DNA of 64,000 nucleotides from Vallitalea pronyensis (GCF_018141445.1 NZ_CP058649.1:2871001-2935000), one strand, 5' to 3'; positions 24,875 to 33,491 are shown, counted from the first letter of the stretch. The notes: a model not told the origin generated them from the sequence alone. A program made the numbers and translations.

Positions 24875-25573
24875 TTGAATAGAAAAAAAGAAATAACAGA
24901 TATTATTAGAACGGGATTAATTGTTTCATGCCAAGCACTTAGCCATGAGCCTCTTCATAGTTCATTTATTATGGCAAAAATGTCATTAGCGGCCTATGAA
25001 GGCGGTGCTGTATGCATACGTGCAAATTCTTATGAAGATATAAAAGCAATTAAAGAAGAAGTAGATTTACCCATTATTGGACTAGTAAAACGCGATTATG
25101 ATGATTCTCCAATCTATATTACACCAACCATGAGAGAAGTTAGAGAAGTTGCAGAAGCAGGTGCTGAGGTTGTGGCTATAGATGCAACGCATCGTATTCG
25201 ACCAAAAGGGGAATTGCTTGTTGATATGGTGAAACAGATCAAAACAGCATTTCCTTCCCTATACATGATGGCAGATGTGGCCACATTGGAAGAAGCTATT
25301 TATGCCGAATCAATTGGCTTTGACTTAGTATCTTCCACACTTAATGGCTATACAGAATACACCATGACATCTGTATTGCCTAATTTGGATTTAGTTGAAG
25401 CCATGACGCAATCCTTATCTATTCCAGTTATTGCGGAAGGTGGCATATGGGATTATCAGGATACAAGAAAAGCCTTAGAAAAAGGTGCTTATGCCGTTGT
25501 AGTTGGTACAGCTATCACAAGACCTCAAGAGATAACCAAAAAATTTGTTTCAGCTATGAAGGAGCTATTATGA
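24875..25573 (+). CDS. nanE: N-acetylmannosamine-6-phosphate 2-epimerase
   Basis: Interconverts ManNAc-6-phosphate and GlcNAc-6-phosphate in the cytoplasm. The 232-residue TIM-barrel protein has GLIVSCQA near the start, IIGLVKRDYDDSPIYITPT with the conserved Lys, VVAIDATHR, and the phosphate-binding end PVIAEGGIWD...VVGTAITRP. Start is TTG 24875, with AGGGGAC 8 bp upstream. Its stop overlaps the next start as ATGA, showing coupling to the kinase fusion. The usual sialate partners nanA, nagA and nagB are not in the operon. Confidence 0.93.
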   Translation: MNRKKEITDIIRTGLIVSCQALSHEPLHSSFIMAKMSLAAYEGGAVCIRANSYEDIKAIKEEVDLPIIGLVKRDYDDSPIYITPTMREVREVAEAGAEVVAIDATHRIRPKGELLVDMVKQIKTAFPSLYMMADVATLEEAIYAESIGFDLVSSTLNGYTEYTMTSVLPNLDLVEAMTQSLSIPVIAEGGIWDYQDTRKALEKGAYAVVVGTAITRPQEITKKFVSAMKELL

Positions 25574-27981
25574 GTAAAATAATTGTTATACCATTAGATG
25601 AAAGACCATGTAATGCTATTTATCCAATACAATTGTCTCATATGAGTCCAAATACGGTTGTTGTTCCCCCCATAGCATTATTAGGGCACAAGAAACAACC
25701 AGCCAATATAGAAGCGATACACAATTGGCTATTGAAAGAAGCAAAGGAAGCTACTGCCATAGTAGTCGCTTTTGATATGTTATTATATGGTGGCATCATA
25801 CCTTCTAGATTACATAATAATGATGTGGCTACATTATCCCATAGACTTAACATCCTATTTAAGATAAAAGAAAATAATCCTCAAATTAAAATATATGGTT
25901 ATTCGTTAATCATGCGTAACCCTTCCTATTCAAGTAACGATGAAGAACCTGATTATTATGAAGAATGGGGAGAAGCCATTCATATGCGCGGTGTATATGA
26001 GCATAAGAAATTATTAGGCACATTAACGTCTCATGAAGTATCTAAACTAGAATCCATCCAAAAAACAATGCCATTAGCCTATTACGAAGATTATACACAC
26101 CGTAGGCACACCAACAAAATAATGAATAAGAAAATTGTCCAGCTTAAGAAACAAGGCATAGTTGATGAATTGGTCATACCTCAAGATGATTCATCACCTT
26201 ATGGGCTGACTAAACAAGATCAACTTGAGATGATTCAATATATCAAGGACGCCCATTTAGAAAATGACATTCTTATTTACCCAGGTGCAGATGAAGTATC
26301 GTTAACGCTATTAGCAAGGCTGATAACCCATAAAGAAAAAACATTTCTGATCTATCCTTATTATCGACATGTAGAAGGCAAAAATATTATACCGCTCTAT
26401 GAAGACCGTCCATTAAGCATGTCTGTTGAAGCCCAAATAAAGAGTGCAGGTTGTCAACTAGCATTAACCTTAGAAGAAGCAGATGCGGTGTTATTCCTAA
26501 ATAACACCAATGGATCAATGTTAGACCTTTTACCTCATTTACAAGAAGATTCCCGTTATGATCACGTATCTTTACAGGAATTCTTAAATCATGTGGAGGA
26601 TTATGATGGAACAAAAGGTATTGCAGATGTGTATTATACTAACGGATCAGACACATGTCTTATACAAGGGTTACAAGAAAGGGCACTGTTATTTACTGTC
26701 CACGGGTATGCTGGATGGAATACCTCATCTAACACACTAGGTACCGCCATTAGCATGCTGGTTATGCATCATTTCTATGGTCATAACCCACAACATCTTC
26801 GTCATAAAAATATGAATCTTGCCCATCGGTATGTAGAGGATTATCTCTATCAAGCTAAAACAAGAGATGAGATAATACACCATAAGCTAGACCAGTATCA
26901 TTGCACCTATTTTCGTGTAGATGGACCACAAGGTCAAGTTGCAGGTGATGTGGGTCATCGTTTAGAAGAAGAAATAGAGTTATTATTCGCCGATACGCCT
27001 TATAACATATATTTAAGACAGTGTTTGTTACCTTGGGAGCGTATGTTTGAAGTTCAAGTAGACTTAACACTTGATACCCCCTTAAAGACAATAGGTATTG
27101 ACTTAGGTGGTACCCAAATAAAAGGTGCTGTTGTATGTGAAGATGGCTATGTGATGCAAGAAGAATGCATACCTACTCACGCCCAGGAAGGTAGACAAGG
27201 TATTCTTAGCCAACTATGCACAGTTGTCGAATCATTGATGGAAGCACATACGGTAAGTGCAATTGGTATTGGGACAGCTGGACGTGTAAACACAGAAACA
27301 GGGCAGATAATCTATGCAACAGATAATCTACCTGGATGGCAAGGGGTTGGATTAAAGGCATGTATGGAAAAGGCATATAACATACCAACTTTTGTGGATA
27401 ATGATGGTAACACAGCACTATTAGGTGAAATGTGGTTAGGAGCTGGGAAACATTACAAAGATGCGGTCATGATTACATTGGGTACAGGTGTGGGAGGAGC
27501 AATATTTCAAAAAGGTGATATTCTTAGAGGAGCTCACTATCATGGCGGTGAATTAGGCCATATGACCTTATATCGACACGGAAAGGAATGTAATTGCGGT
27601 CGTCAAGGATGTGTGGAACAATATTTATCAGGCACAGCGTTGATAAAAAGTGCTCAAGAAGCAATTAGCCCCCATATAAAACATGGTAAAGAATTCATGA
27701 TGTATTATAAAGAAAATGACCAAAGAGCTGTAAAAATCATGCATAGGCTAATAGAAGATATGCAGGCATTCATTGCTGATTTAGAGGTTATTATTGATCC
27801 AGAATGTATCATTATAGGTGGTGGTGTTATGGAATCAGCTCATCTATGGTGGCATCTTTTAGAGGATAAACAACCGTATATACAAGCTCAATTGTTACCT
27901 GCTAGGTTAGGTAATCATGCTGGATATATGGGTGCAGCTTGGATGGCATTACAACAAATAAAAAGTAGGTGTAAATCATGA
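25570..27981 (+). CDS. DUF4127-ROK sugar kinase fusion protein
   Basis: One uninterrupted 803-residue frame. Residues 1 to about 500 are a DUF4127 protein, a family without established function. Landmarks are IPLDERPCN (8-15), DMLLYGG, PQDDSSPYG (204-212), PGADEV (238-243) and GYAGWNTSSNTLGTA (379-393). Clusters of acidic and polar residues suggest an enzyme. Residues about 506-800 are a complete ROK kinase: ATP-binding IDLGGTQIKG (510-519), catalytic Asp612 in VDNDGN, the GGELGHM sugar motif (Glu661, His664), and the zinc knuckle Cys674-X-Cys676-X4-Cys681. With NanE beside it, the kinase half probably phosphorylates ManNAc or a similar acylhexosamine. The DUF4127 half may release or modify that sugar; this is inference. 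ATGA overlaps link it to both neighbours. No frameshift is seen at the junction. Confidence 0.88.
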   Translation: MSKIIVIPLDERPCNAIYPIQLSHMSPNTVVVPPIALLGHKKQPANIEAIHNWLLKEAKEATAIVVAFDMLLYGGIIPSRLHNNDVATLSHRLNILFKIKENNPQIKIYGYSLIMRNPSYSSNDEEPDYYEEWGEAIHMRGVYEHKKLLGTLTSHEVSKLESIQKTMPLAYYEDYTHRRHTNKIMNKKIVQLKKQGIVDELVIPQDDSSPYGLTKQDQLEMIQYIKDAHLENDILIYPGADEVSLTLLARLITHKEKTFLIYPYYRHVEGKNIIPLYEDRPLSMSVEAQIKSAGCQLALTLEEADAVLFLNNTNGSMLDLLPHLQEDSRYDHVSLQEFLNHVEDYDGTKGIADVYYTNGSDTCLIQGLQERALLFTVHGYAGWNTSSNTLGTAISMLVMHHFYGHNPQHLRHKNMNLAHRYVEDYLYQAKTRDEIIHHKLDQYHCTYFRVDGPQGQVAGDVGHRLEEEIELLFADTPYNIYLRQCLLPWERMFEVQVDLTLDTPLKTIGIDLGGTQIKGAVVCEDGYVMQEECIPTHAQEGRQGILSQLCTVVESLMEAHTVSAIGIGTAGRVNTETGQIIYATDNLPGWQGVGLKACMEKAYNIPTFVDNDGNTALLGEMWLGAGKHYKDAVMITLGTGVGGAIFQKGDILRGAHYHGGELGHMTLYRHGKECNCGRQGCVEQYLSGTALIKSAQEAISPHIKHGKEFMMYYKENDQRAVKIMHRLIEDMQAFIADLEVIIDPECIIIGGGVMESAHLWWHLLEDKQPYIQAQLLPARLGNHAGYMGAAWMALQQIKSRCKS

Positions 27982-29540
27982 AGGCGTATGATGTAGTGAT
28001 TATAGGCGCTAGCTTAGGTGGAACCATAGCTGCCTACCAATGTTGTAAAGCTGGTAAAAAAGTTTTATTAATAGAAGAAACAGATTGGATAGGAGGGCAG
28101 TTGACGTCGCAAGCTGTTCCCCCTGATGAACACCCTTGGATTGAAGAAGAAGGCTGCACAAAAACCTATCGACAATTACGTGAGGCTATTAGAGCCTATT
28201 ATAGAAAACATTATCCAAATGGCCAGGAAGAAGGTTATAAAAATCCAGGTAATGGGTGGGTAAGTCGTATTACACACGAACCCATTGTTGCTGTACAGAT
28301 TTTGGAGTCATGGTTACAGCCCTATGTAAAGAATGGTCAATTGGATATTTGTTACCATCATAAAATAGTGGATGGGGTAACAAAAGTTATCCATGGATCA
28401 AAGCCCATGACAGAAATACAAGAGTTGACCATGGAGCATCTATGGACAAAGGCATGTACAAAAGTAAAAGGCAAGATATACCTGGATGCTACGGACCAAG
28501 GTGATCTCTTTCCTATTATTGGTGAGGATTACCATGTGGGATCAGATGGTAAGATGTTTCAAGAAGAACTTGGTGAAGTAACACCAAATCCACTTGATTT
28601 ACAACCCATTACGTGGGTAGCTTGCTTAGAAAAAACAGAGGCCATACAAAAACCAATTCATAAGCCCAAGAATTATGAAGCCATTCGTAATAAGTTATTG
28701 CCCATGAAGGCAAGTTATTATCATCAATTAAGTTGGTTTGGTCCTGACTCCAACACGCAAAGTCTTCATACATTTAAAATGTACGGTCATGAAAAAGGGA
28801 ATCATCCAGCCCTTTGGTCTTATAGAAGAATCATTGATCCTAAACGGTTAGGTGATAATAAGGGTTGTGAACGATCGCTTATTAACTGGCCACAAAACGA
28901 TTATATAGATGGAAACATCATTGAAAATATGCATATTGATGAACATAAAGAAGCAGCCAAGGAGCTAAGCTTATCATTGGTTTATTGGCTTCAAACAGAA
29001 GCTGAACGACCTGATGGAGGAAAAGGCTACCCTCATTTAAGATTGTCGGGTGATGCTTTAGGAACAAAGGATGGTTTGGCAAAAGCTCCTTATATAAGAG
29101 AAGGTAGGCGCTTAGACGCTGAATTTATAGTTAAAGAACAAGATATAAAACCCAAGAAGAAAGGGCAACGCGTGGCTTCTTTTGAAGATACTATTGGGGT
29201 GGGTTATTATCACTTAGATCTTCATATGACGACTCAAACAAATCGTTTTATGTATGATACATGTTTACCATTTGAAATTCCATTAGGTATTATGGTTTCT
29301 AAAAAAATGAACAATTGTATTCCAGCATCCAAAAATGTAGGAACAACACATATCACGAATAGCTGTTTTCGCGTGCATCCTTGTGAATGGAATATTGGAG
29401 AAGTAGCTGGACTATTAGCCGTATATTGTATCAATCATGGATTAAGTGTACAAGAAATATACCATGACAAAAACAAGTTAGTCGCATTTCAAGCATACAT
29501 TGAACGAGAGGGTATACAGTTACATTGGTCATTCAATTAA
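27978..29540 (+). CDS. FAD-dependent oxidoreductase (FAD_oxidored family)
   Basis: A 520-residue cytoplasmic flavoprotein. The Rossmann FAD motif is VVIIGASLGGTIAAY (7-21), then the ribose-binding Glu in LLIEETDWIGGQLTSQ and a C-terminal flavin-binding segment (KNVGTTHITNSCFRVHPCEWNIGEVAG). It belongs to the broad pfam12831-type group, whose substrates are mostly unknown. It is the last gene of the sugar operon, joined to the DUF4127-ROK gene by an ATGA overlap, so an oxidation of the imported sugar or a glycoside is likely but not shown. No signal peptide is present. Confidence 0.85.
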   Translation: MKAYDVVIIGASLGGTIAAYQCCKAGKKVLLIEETDWIGGQLTSQAVPPDEHPWIEEEGCTKTYRQLREAIRAYYRKHYPNGQEEGYKNPGNGWVSRITHEPIVAVQILESWLQPYVKNGQLDICYHHKIVDGVTKVIHGSKPMTEIQELTMEHLWTKACTKVKGKIYLDATDQGDLFPIIGEDYHVGSDGKMFQEELGEVTPNPLDLQPITWVACLEKTEAIQKPIHKPKNYEAIRNKLLPMKASYYHQLSWFGPDSNTQSLHTFKMYGHEKGNHPALWSYRRIIDPKRLGDNKGCERSLINWPQNDYIDGNIIENMHIDEHKEAAKELSLSLVYWLQTEAERPDGGKGYPHLRLSGDALGTKDGLAKAPYIREGRRLDAEFIVKEQDIKPKKKGQRVASFEDTIGVGYYHLDLHMTTQTNRFMYDTCLPFEIPLGIMVSKKMNNCIPASKNVGTTHITNSCFRVHPCEWNIGEVAGLLAVYCINHGLSVQEIYHDKNKLVAFQAYIEREGIQLHWSFN

Positions 29541-29546
29541 TCAGTG

Positions 29547-29614
29547 GTTACAATGATAGGATTAAGTTGAATACCATAGTTAGCCAAAAAGGCGCACATA
29601 TTGTAACTTTTTTT
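29547..29614 (+). terminator. Possible terminator of the sugar operon
   Basis: GTTACAAT (29547-29554) can pair with ATTGTAAC (29600-29607), followed by seven T residues. The intervening 45 nt are long for an intrinsic terminator but contain an AGCC/GGC hairpin. Confidence 0.45.
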
Positions 29615-29623
29615 AATAAAACC

Positions 29624-29652
29624 TTGACAATTACACCACAGTAGCATATAAT
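29624..29652 (+). promoter_or_regulatory. Consensus sigma-A promoter of ylxM-ffh
   Basis: Perfect TTGACA (29624-29629), 17-bp spacer, perfect TATAAT (29647-29652). The predicted start near 29659 coincides with a hairpin. Confidence 0.88.
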
Positions 29653-29657
29653 ACCAT

Positions 29658-29681
29658 CTGTAAAGCGAATAACCTTTACAG
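29658..29681 (+). other. Start-proximal hairpin in the ylxM leader
   Basis: Perfect 8-bp inverted repeat CTGTAAAG/CTTTACAG with an 8-nt loop, beginning at the predicted transcript 5' end and ending against the ribosome site AGGTGGTG. It could protect the 5' end or bind a regulator. A T8 stretch after it overlaps the ribosome-site-to-start spacer and the TTG. Confidence 0.55.
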
Positions 29682-29694
29682 GTGGTGATTTTTT

Positions 29695-30066
29695 TTGAAG
29701 ACTATTTTTGAAAAGACATTACTCTATGATTTTTATGGTGAGTTACTGACAGATCATCAAAAAGAAATCTATGAACGCTATCATTTGGACGATCTTTCTC
29801 TAGGAGAAATATCTGAACAACTTAAGATTAGTCGTCAAGGTGTATACGATACAGTTAAACGTTGTGACAAGCTATTGGAGAATTATGAAAATAAGTTGCA
29901 ATTGGTGAATAAGTTTTTAAGGAACAAAGAAAAGGTAAATCAAGTTTCTAAGTACGTTGAAGAAGTGCTTAAGGAACTATCAGAAGAACAGATGACGTGT
30001 GAAGAAACAGTTGGCAAAGTAGCAGAGATTCGGAAGATATGCCAAAAGATACTAGAAGACCTATAG
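29695..30066 (+). CDS. ylxM: YlxM/p13-like SRP-associated DNA-binding protein
   Basis: A 123-residue UPF0122 protein that in streptococci modulates the SRP pathway and is nearly always beside ffh. A sigma-70 region 4-like helix-turn-helix spans about 20-55 (LSLGEISEQLKISRQGVYDTVKR), followed by a long charged helix. Start is TTG 29695, with AGGTGGTG about 7 nt upstream. ffh follows after 78 bp. Confidence 0.92.
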   Translation: MKTIFEKTLLYDFYGELLTDHQKEIYERYHLDDLSLGEISEQLKISRQGVYDTVKRCDKLLENYENKLQLVNKFLRNKEKVNQVSKYVEEVLKELSEEQMTCEETVGKVAEIRKICQKILEDL

Positions 30067-30144
30067 AGAATGTGTGTGAAAAGTAGATATAGAAGGTCCA
30101 GGTAGATATGAGATGTATTCAGTTATACAGATGGGAGGTTTATA

Positions 30145-31488
30145 ATGGCTTTTGAAAGTTTGTCAGATAAGTTTCAAAATATATTTGCGAACCTTAAGAA
30201 AAAGGGGAAATTAAATGAGCAAGATGTAAAACTTGCTATGCGGGAAGTAAAACTTGCCCTATTAGAAGCAGATGTTAACTTCAAAGTTGTTAAGCGTTTT
30301 ATAAATGATATTAAAGAGCGAGCAGTTGGCCAAGAGGTCATGGAAAGCTTGACACCTGGTCAACATGTCATCAAAATTGTGAATGAAGAACTCATTAAAT
30401 TAATGGGTGAAGAAAAAGTGGATTTAACCACTTCCAGTGAACCGCCTACAATCTATATGATGGTTGGCTTGCAGGGTGCTGGTAAAACAACAACAACGGC
30501 TAAATTAGCAGGTATGTTAAAGAAAAATGGTAAAAAGCCACTATTAGCAGCTTGTGATATCTATCGTCCAGCAGCCATCAAACAGTTGCAAGTGGTTGGT
30601 GAACAAGTGGGTGTACCTGTTTTTACAATGGGGGATAAAAACAAGCCTGTTAACATTGCAAAAGCAGCCATAGAGGCGGCTAAGTCAAATGGACAAAATG
30701 TTGTCATTGTGGATACAGCAGGACGTCTTCATATTGACCAAGATATGATGGATGAACTAATTGAAGTAAAAGAAGAAATAAGACCTCAGGAAGTATTGTT
30801 GGTTGTTGATGCCATGACAGGTCAAGATGCTGTTAATGTAGCTGAGAATTTTAATGAGAAAATTGGCATTGATGGTGTGATTTTAACAAAGCTTGATGGG
30901 GATACAAGAGGTGGATCGGCTTTATCTGTTAGAGCCGTTACAGACAAACCTATTAAATTTGCTTGTATTGGTGAGAAACTTACAGATATCGAAGTGTTTC
31001 ACCCTGAGAGAATGGCCTCTCGTATTCTAGGTATGGGTGATGTGTTAACCCTTATAGAAAAAGCTTCGGAAGCCATTGATGCTAAGAAAGCCGCAGAGAT
31101 GGAAAGGAAATTCAGAAAAGCAGAATTTACCTTTGATGATTTTCTTGAGCAAATGCAGCAAGTAAAGAAAATGGGTTCATTAGGTGATATCATGTCCATG
31201 CTTCCAGGAATGAATAAACAGCTAAAAGACGTGGAAGTGGATGATAAAGAAATATCAAAAGTAGAAGCCATGATTTATTCCATGACCCTTGAAGAAAGAA
31301 ATAACCCTGCTGTGATTAATCCTTCAAGGAAGCGTAGAATAGCCAAGGGTTCTGGTAATCCCATTCAAGATGTTAACCGCTTCATCAAACAATTTGAGCA
31401 AGCTAAGAAAATGATGAAACAGATGAGTGGTATGATGAAAGGCAAAGGTAAAAAAGGATTATTAAACAAATTTCCTTTTATGGGCTAA
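30145..31488 (+). CDS. ffh: Signal recognition particle protein Ffh
   Basis: SRP54 GTPase that binds signal sequences and 4.5S/scRNA and hands ribosomes to FtsY. The 447 residues show an N domain, a G domain (GLQGAGKTTTTAKLA, DTAGRLHID, TKLDGDTRGG) and a Met-rich M domain (about 300-447) ending in MMKQMSGMMKGKGKKG. TGGGAGGT precedes ATG 30145. It lies in the ylxM-ffh-rpsP block. Confidence 0.98.
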   Translation: MAFESLSDKFQNIFANLKKKGKLNEQDVKLAMREVKLALLEADVNFKVVKRFINDIKERAVGQEVMESLTPGQHVIKIVNEELIKLMGEEKVDLTTSSEPPTIYMMVGLQGAGKTTTTAKLAGMLKKNGKKPLLAACDIYRPAAIKQLQVVGEQVGVPVFTMGDKNKPVNIAKAAIEAAKSNGQNVVIVDTAGRLHIDQDMMDELIEVKEEIRPQEVLLVVDAMTGQDAVNVAENFNEKIGIDGVILTKLDGDTRGGSALSVRAVTDKPIKFACIGEKLTDIEVFHPERMASRILGMGDVLTLIEKASEAIDAKKAAEMERKFRKAEFTFDDFLEQMQQVKKMGSLGDIMSMLPGMNKQLKDVEVDDKEISKVEAMIYSMTLEERNNPAVINPSRKRRIAKGSGNPIQDVNRFIKQFEQAKKMMKQMSGMMKGKGKKGLLNKFPFMG

Positions 31489-31583
31489 TACAGTGGATTT
31501 ACATCATGTAGTAGCCTAAGGTACGGTTATGATGCTATGTCTAGCGTACCAAATAGATAGATCATGATAGGGAGGTGAAAAAC

Positions 31584-31829
31584 ATGGCAGTAAGAATGCG
31601 TTTAAAGAGAATGGGTGCAAAAAAAGCTCCTTTTTATAGAATTGTAGTTGCTGATTCAAGATCACCAAGAGATGGTCGTTTTATTGAGCAAGTAGGTTAC
31701 TATGATCCAACCAAGAATCCAATTGACTTAAAAATTAACGAAGAAGTTGCTAACAAGTGGTTAAGCAATGGTGCTCAGCCTTCTGATACAGTTAAAAGAT
31801 TATTAAAGCAAGCTGGCGTTGTAAAGTAG
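31584..31829 (+). CDS. rpsP: 30S ribosomal protein S16
   Basis: An 81-residue ribosomal protein starting [20 protein letters not shown], the S16 signature, with [18 protein letters not shown] following. ATG 31584 is preceded by GGGAGGTG; the in-frame GTG at 31575 is part of that ribosome site and is rejected as start. Confidence 0.98.
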   Translation: MAVRMRLKRMGAKKAPFYRIVVADSRSPRDGRFIEQVGYYDPTKNPIDLKINEEVANKWLSNGAQPSDTVKRLLKQAGVVK

Positions 31830-31847
31830 TTATTGGAGGTGTACAAC

Positions 31848-32078
31848 ATGAAGGAATTAGTAGAAGTTATCGCTAAATCATTAGTCGATAATCCTGATGA
31901 TGTAAGAGTAAATGAGATTGAGGGAGAACGTTCAATCATCTTAGAATTAAAAGTTGCACCTGACGATATGGGAAAAGTTATTGGAAAACAAGGTAGAATT
32001 GCTAAAGCTATAAGAACTGTAGTTAAGGCGGCAGCAACAAAAGAAGAAAAAAGAGTTGTTGTTGAAATTTTACAGTAA
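31848..32078 (+). CDS. khpA: KH-domain RNA-binding protein KhpA (YlqC)
   Basis: A 76-residue single KH-domain protein with the GXXG loop in [14 protein letters not shown]. The family forms a complex with KhpB/EloR in Gram-positive bacteria. Start ATG 31848 follows TTGGAGGTG. The usual rpsP-khpA-rimM-trmD order is kept. The stop codon is embedded in the terminator stem. Confidence 0.93.
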   Translation: MKELVEVIAKSLVDNPDDVRVNEIEGERSIILELKVAPDDMGKVIGKQGRIAKAIRTVVKAAATKEEKRVVVEILQ

Positions 32079-32103
32079 GGTTAGGATTTTTCCTAACCTT
32101 TTT
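32077..32103 (+). terminator. Rho-independent terminator after khpA
   Basis: Stem AAGGTTAGGA/TCCTAACCTT, T4 loop, run of five T residues. It begins within the khpA stop codon and may be partial, since rimM follows within 63 bp. A TATAAT at 32146-32151 could serve rimM. Confidence 0.8.
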
Positions 32104-32165
32104 GGTTAGCCATTTTTGTATGTATCCCAATAGAGCCTATTAGGTATAATAAAGAGGTGATAGGT

Positions 32166-32675
32166 ATGGACTATTTTAATATTGGTAAAATCGTAAACAC
32201 CCATGGTATAAAAGGAGCAGTTAAGATTCTTCCATTAACGGATGACCCTAAACGATTTGAGTTGCTTAAACAGGTTTTTATTGAACACCGTGGTAAGGTA
32301 GATGCGTACACCATTGACCACATTAAGTATTTTAAAAACATGGTCATCATTCAATTCAAAGAAGTAGAGGATATGGATCAAGCAGAGGCTCTTAAACAAG
32401 CCATTATTAAAATACCAAGAGAGCTTGCACTGCCACTAGAGGAACATGAATATTATGTACAAGACCTTATCGGTGTTGTGGTTAATACAGAAGAAGGACA
32501 ACAGCTTGGCAAGATTAAAGACATTATCTTTACGGGAAGTAATGATGTGTATGTGGTTCAGAAAGAAGGAAAAAAAGAAATTTTAATACCAGCCCTAAAA
32601 ACGTGTATTAAGCAGGTGAACATGGAAGATAAAACCATGACTGTTGTACTCATGAAAGGGTTGATTGAAGAGTGA
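32166..32675 (+). CDS. rimM: 16S rRNA processing protein RimM
   Basis: Helps 30S head assembly through S19. The 169-residue protein has an N-terminal RimM barrel (FNIGKIVNTHGIKGAVKILPLTDDP) and a C-terminal PRC-barrel (YYVQDLIGVVVNTEEG, EILIPALKTCIKQVN). ATG 32166 with AGAGGTGAT upstream is preferred over GTG 32157, which lies in that site. The stop overlaps the trmD start (GTGA). Confidence 0.95.
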   Translation: MDYFNIGKIVNTHGIKGAVKILPLTDDPKRFELLKQVFIEHRGKVDAYTIDHIKYFKNMVIIQFKEVEDMDQAEALKQAIIKIPRELALPLEEHEYYVQDLIGVVVNTEEGQQLGKIKDIIFTGSNDVYVVQKEGKKEILIPALKTCIKQVNMEDKTMTVVLMKGLIEE

Positions 32676-33400
32676 AATATACCATCTTAACCTTATTTCC
32701 TGATATGATTAAACAAGGGCTTAATACCAGCATTATGGGAAAGGCTCAAGAAAAAAAGTTAATCCAAATAGAAGCTGTTAACATTAGGGATTATGCTTAT
32801 AATAAACATAAACAAGTGGATGATTACCCTTACGGTGGTGGTGCGGGTATGGTCATGCAGCCAGAACCAATCTATGAAGCGTATAAAAGTGTTATAGAAG
32901 ATGGTAATAAGACACCACGTGTTATCTATCTTACACCACAAGGAAAGCCCTTTAATCAAACCATGGCACGAGAATTTTCAAAAGAAGAAGAACTGATTTT
33001 TCTATGTGGTCACTATGAAGGTGTTGATGAGCGGGTAATTGACAGGATTGTTACCGATGAAGTATCCATAGGTGATTATATCTTAACAGGTGGAGAACTA
33101 GCTGTCATGGTTATGATTGATGCCATATCAAGGCTTATACCTGATGTTTTATCCAATGAAACATCAGCAGAGATTGAAACATTTGATGATAATTTATTGG
33201 AATACCCTCAGTATACAAGACCAGCTGTGTTTATGGATGATAGAGTCCCAGATGTATTGTTATCAGGGCATCATAAGAACATTGATGTTTGGCGGAGACA
33301 ACAATCACTCATCCGGACGTATCATAAAAGGCCAGATTTGCTTGAAACAGCGAATTTAACAGAAGCAGACAGGAAATTCTTAGATAAATATTGCAAATAG
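32672..33400 (+). CDS. trmD: tRNA (guanine-37-N1) methyltransferase TrmD
   Basis: Methylates G37 of tRNAs to prevent frameshifting, using SAM. The 242-residue SPOUT protein has the trefoil-knot signatures YPYGGGAGMVMQPEP, LCGHYEGVDERV and SIGDYILTGGELA. Start is GTG 32672 overlapping the rimM stop by 4 bp, supporting translational coupling. Confidence 0.97.
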   Translation: MKYTILTLFPDMIKQGLNTSIMGKAQEKKLIQIEAVNIRDYAYNKHKQVDDYPYGGGAGMVMQPEPIYEAYKSVIEDGNKTPRVIYLTPQGKPFNQTMAREFSKEEELIFLCGHYEGVDERVIDRIVTDEVSIGDYILTGGELAVMVMIDAISRLIPDVLSNETSAEIETFDDNLLEYPQYTRPAVFMDDRVPDVLLSGHHKNIDVWRRQQSLIRTYHKRPDLLETANLTEADRKFLDKYCK

Positions 33401-33419
33401 GTTTGAAATATGTTATAGT
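33391..33419 (+). promoter_or_regulatory. Probable promoter of rplS
   Basis: TTGCAA (33391-33396), 17-bp spacer, TATAGT (33414-33419), overlapping the 3' end of trmD. It would allow rplS to be expressed with its own leader. Confidence 0.5.
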
Positions 33420-33426
33420 ATTTTAA

Positions 33427-33480
33427 TGTGAGTACGGATATTCCGCTGTTACAAAAGGTATTAAGAATATCTAGGATATT
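33427..33480 (+). ncRNA. Putative ribosomal protein L19 leader
   Basis: The 5' region of rplS holds GGATATTCCGCTG and an inverted repeat GATATTC (33437-33443) / GAATATC (33465-33471), ending at the ribosome site TTAGGAGG. Firmicutes rplS genes commonly carry a short L19 autoregulatory leader, and the TTCCGCTG segment resembles it from memory. No covariance search was possible. Confidence 0.5.
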
Positions 33481-33491
33481 AGGAGGAAACA

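Noticed and set aside
25447..25569. Upstream in-frame extension of the DUF4127-ROK gene into nanE
   Set aside because: The extension reads through the nanE coding region in another frame and has no domain. The ATGA overlap at 25570 with the DUF4127 start MSKIIVIPLDERP is clearly the true start.
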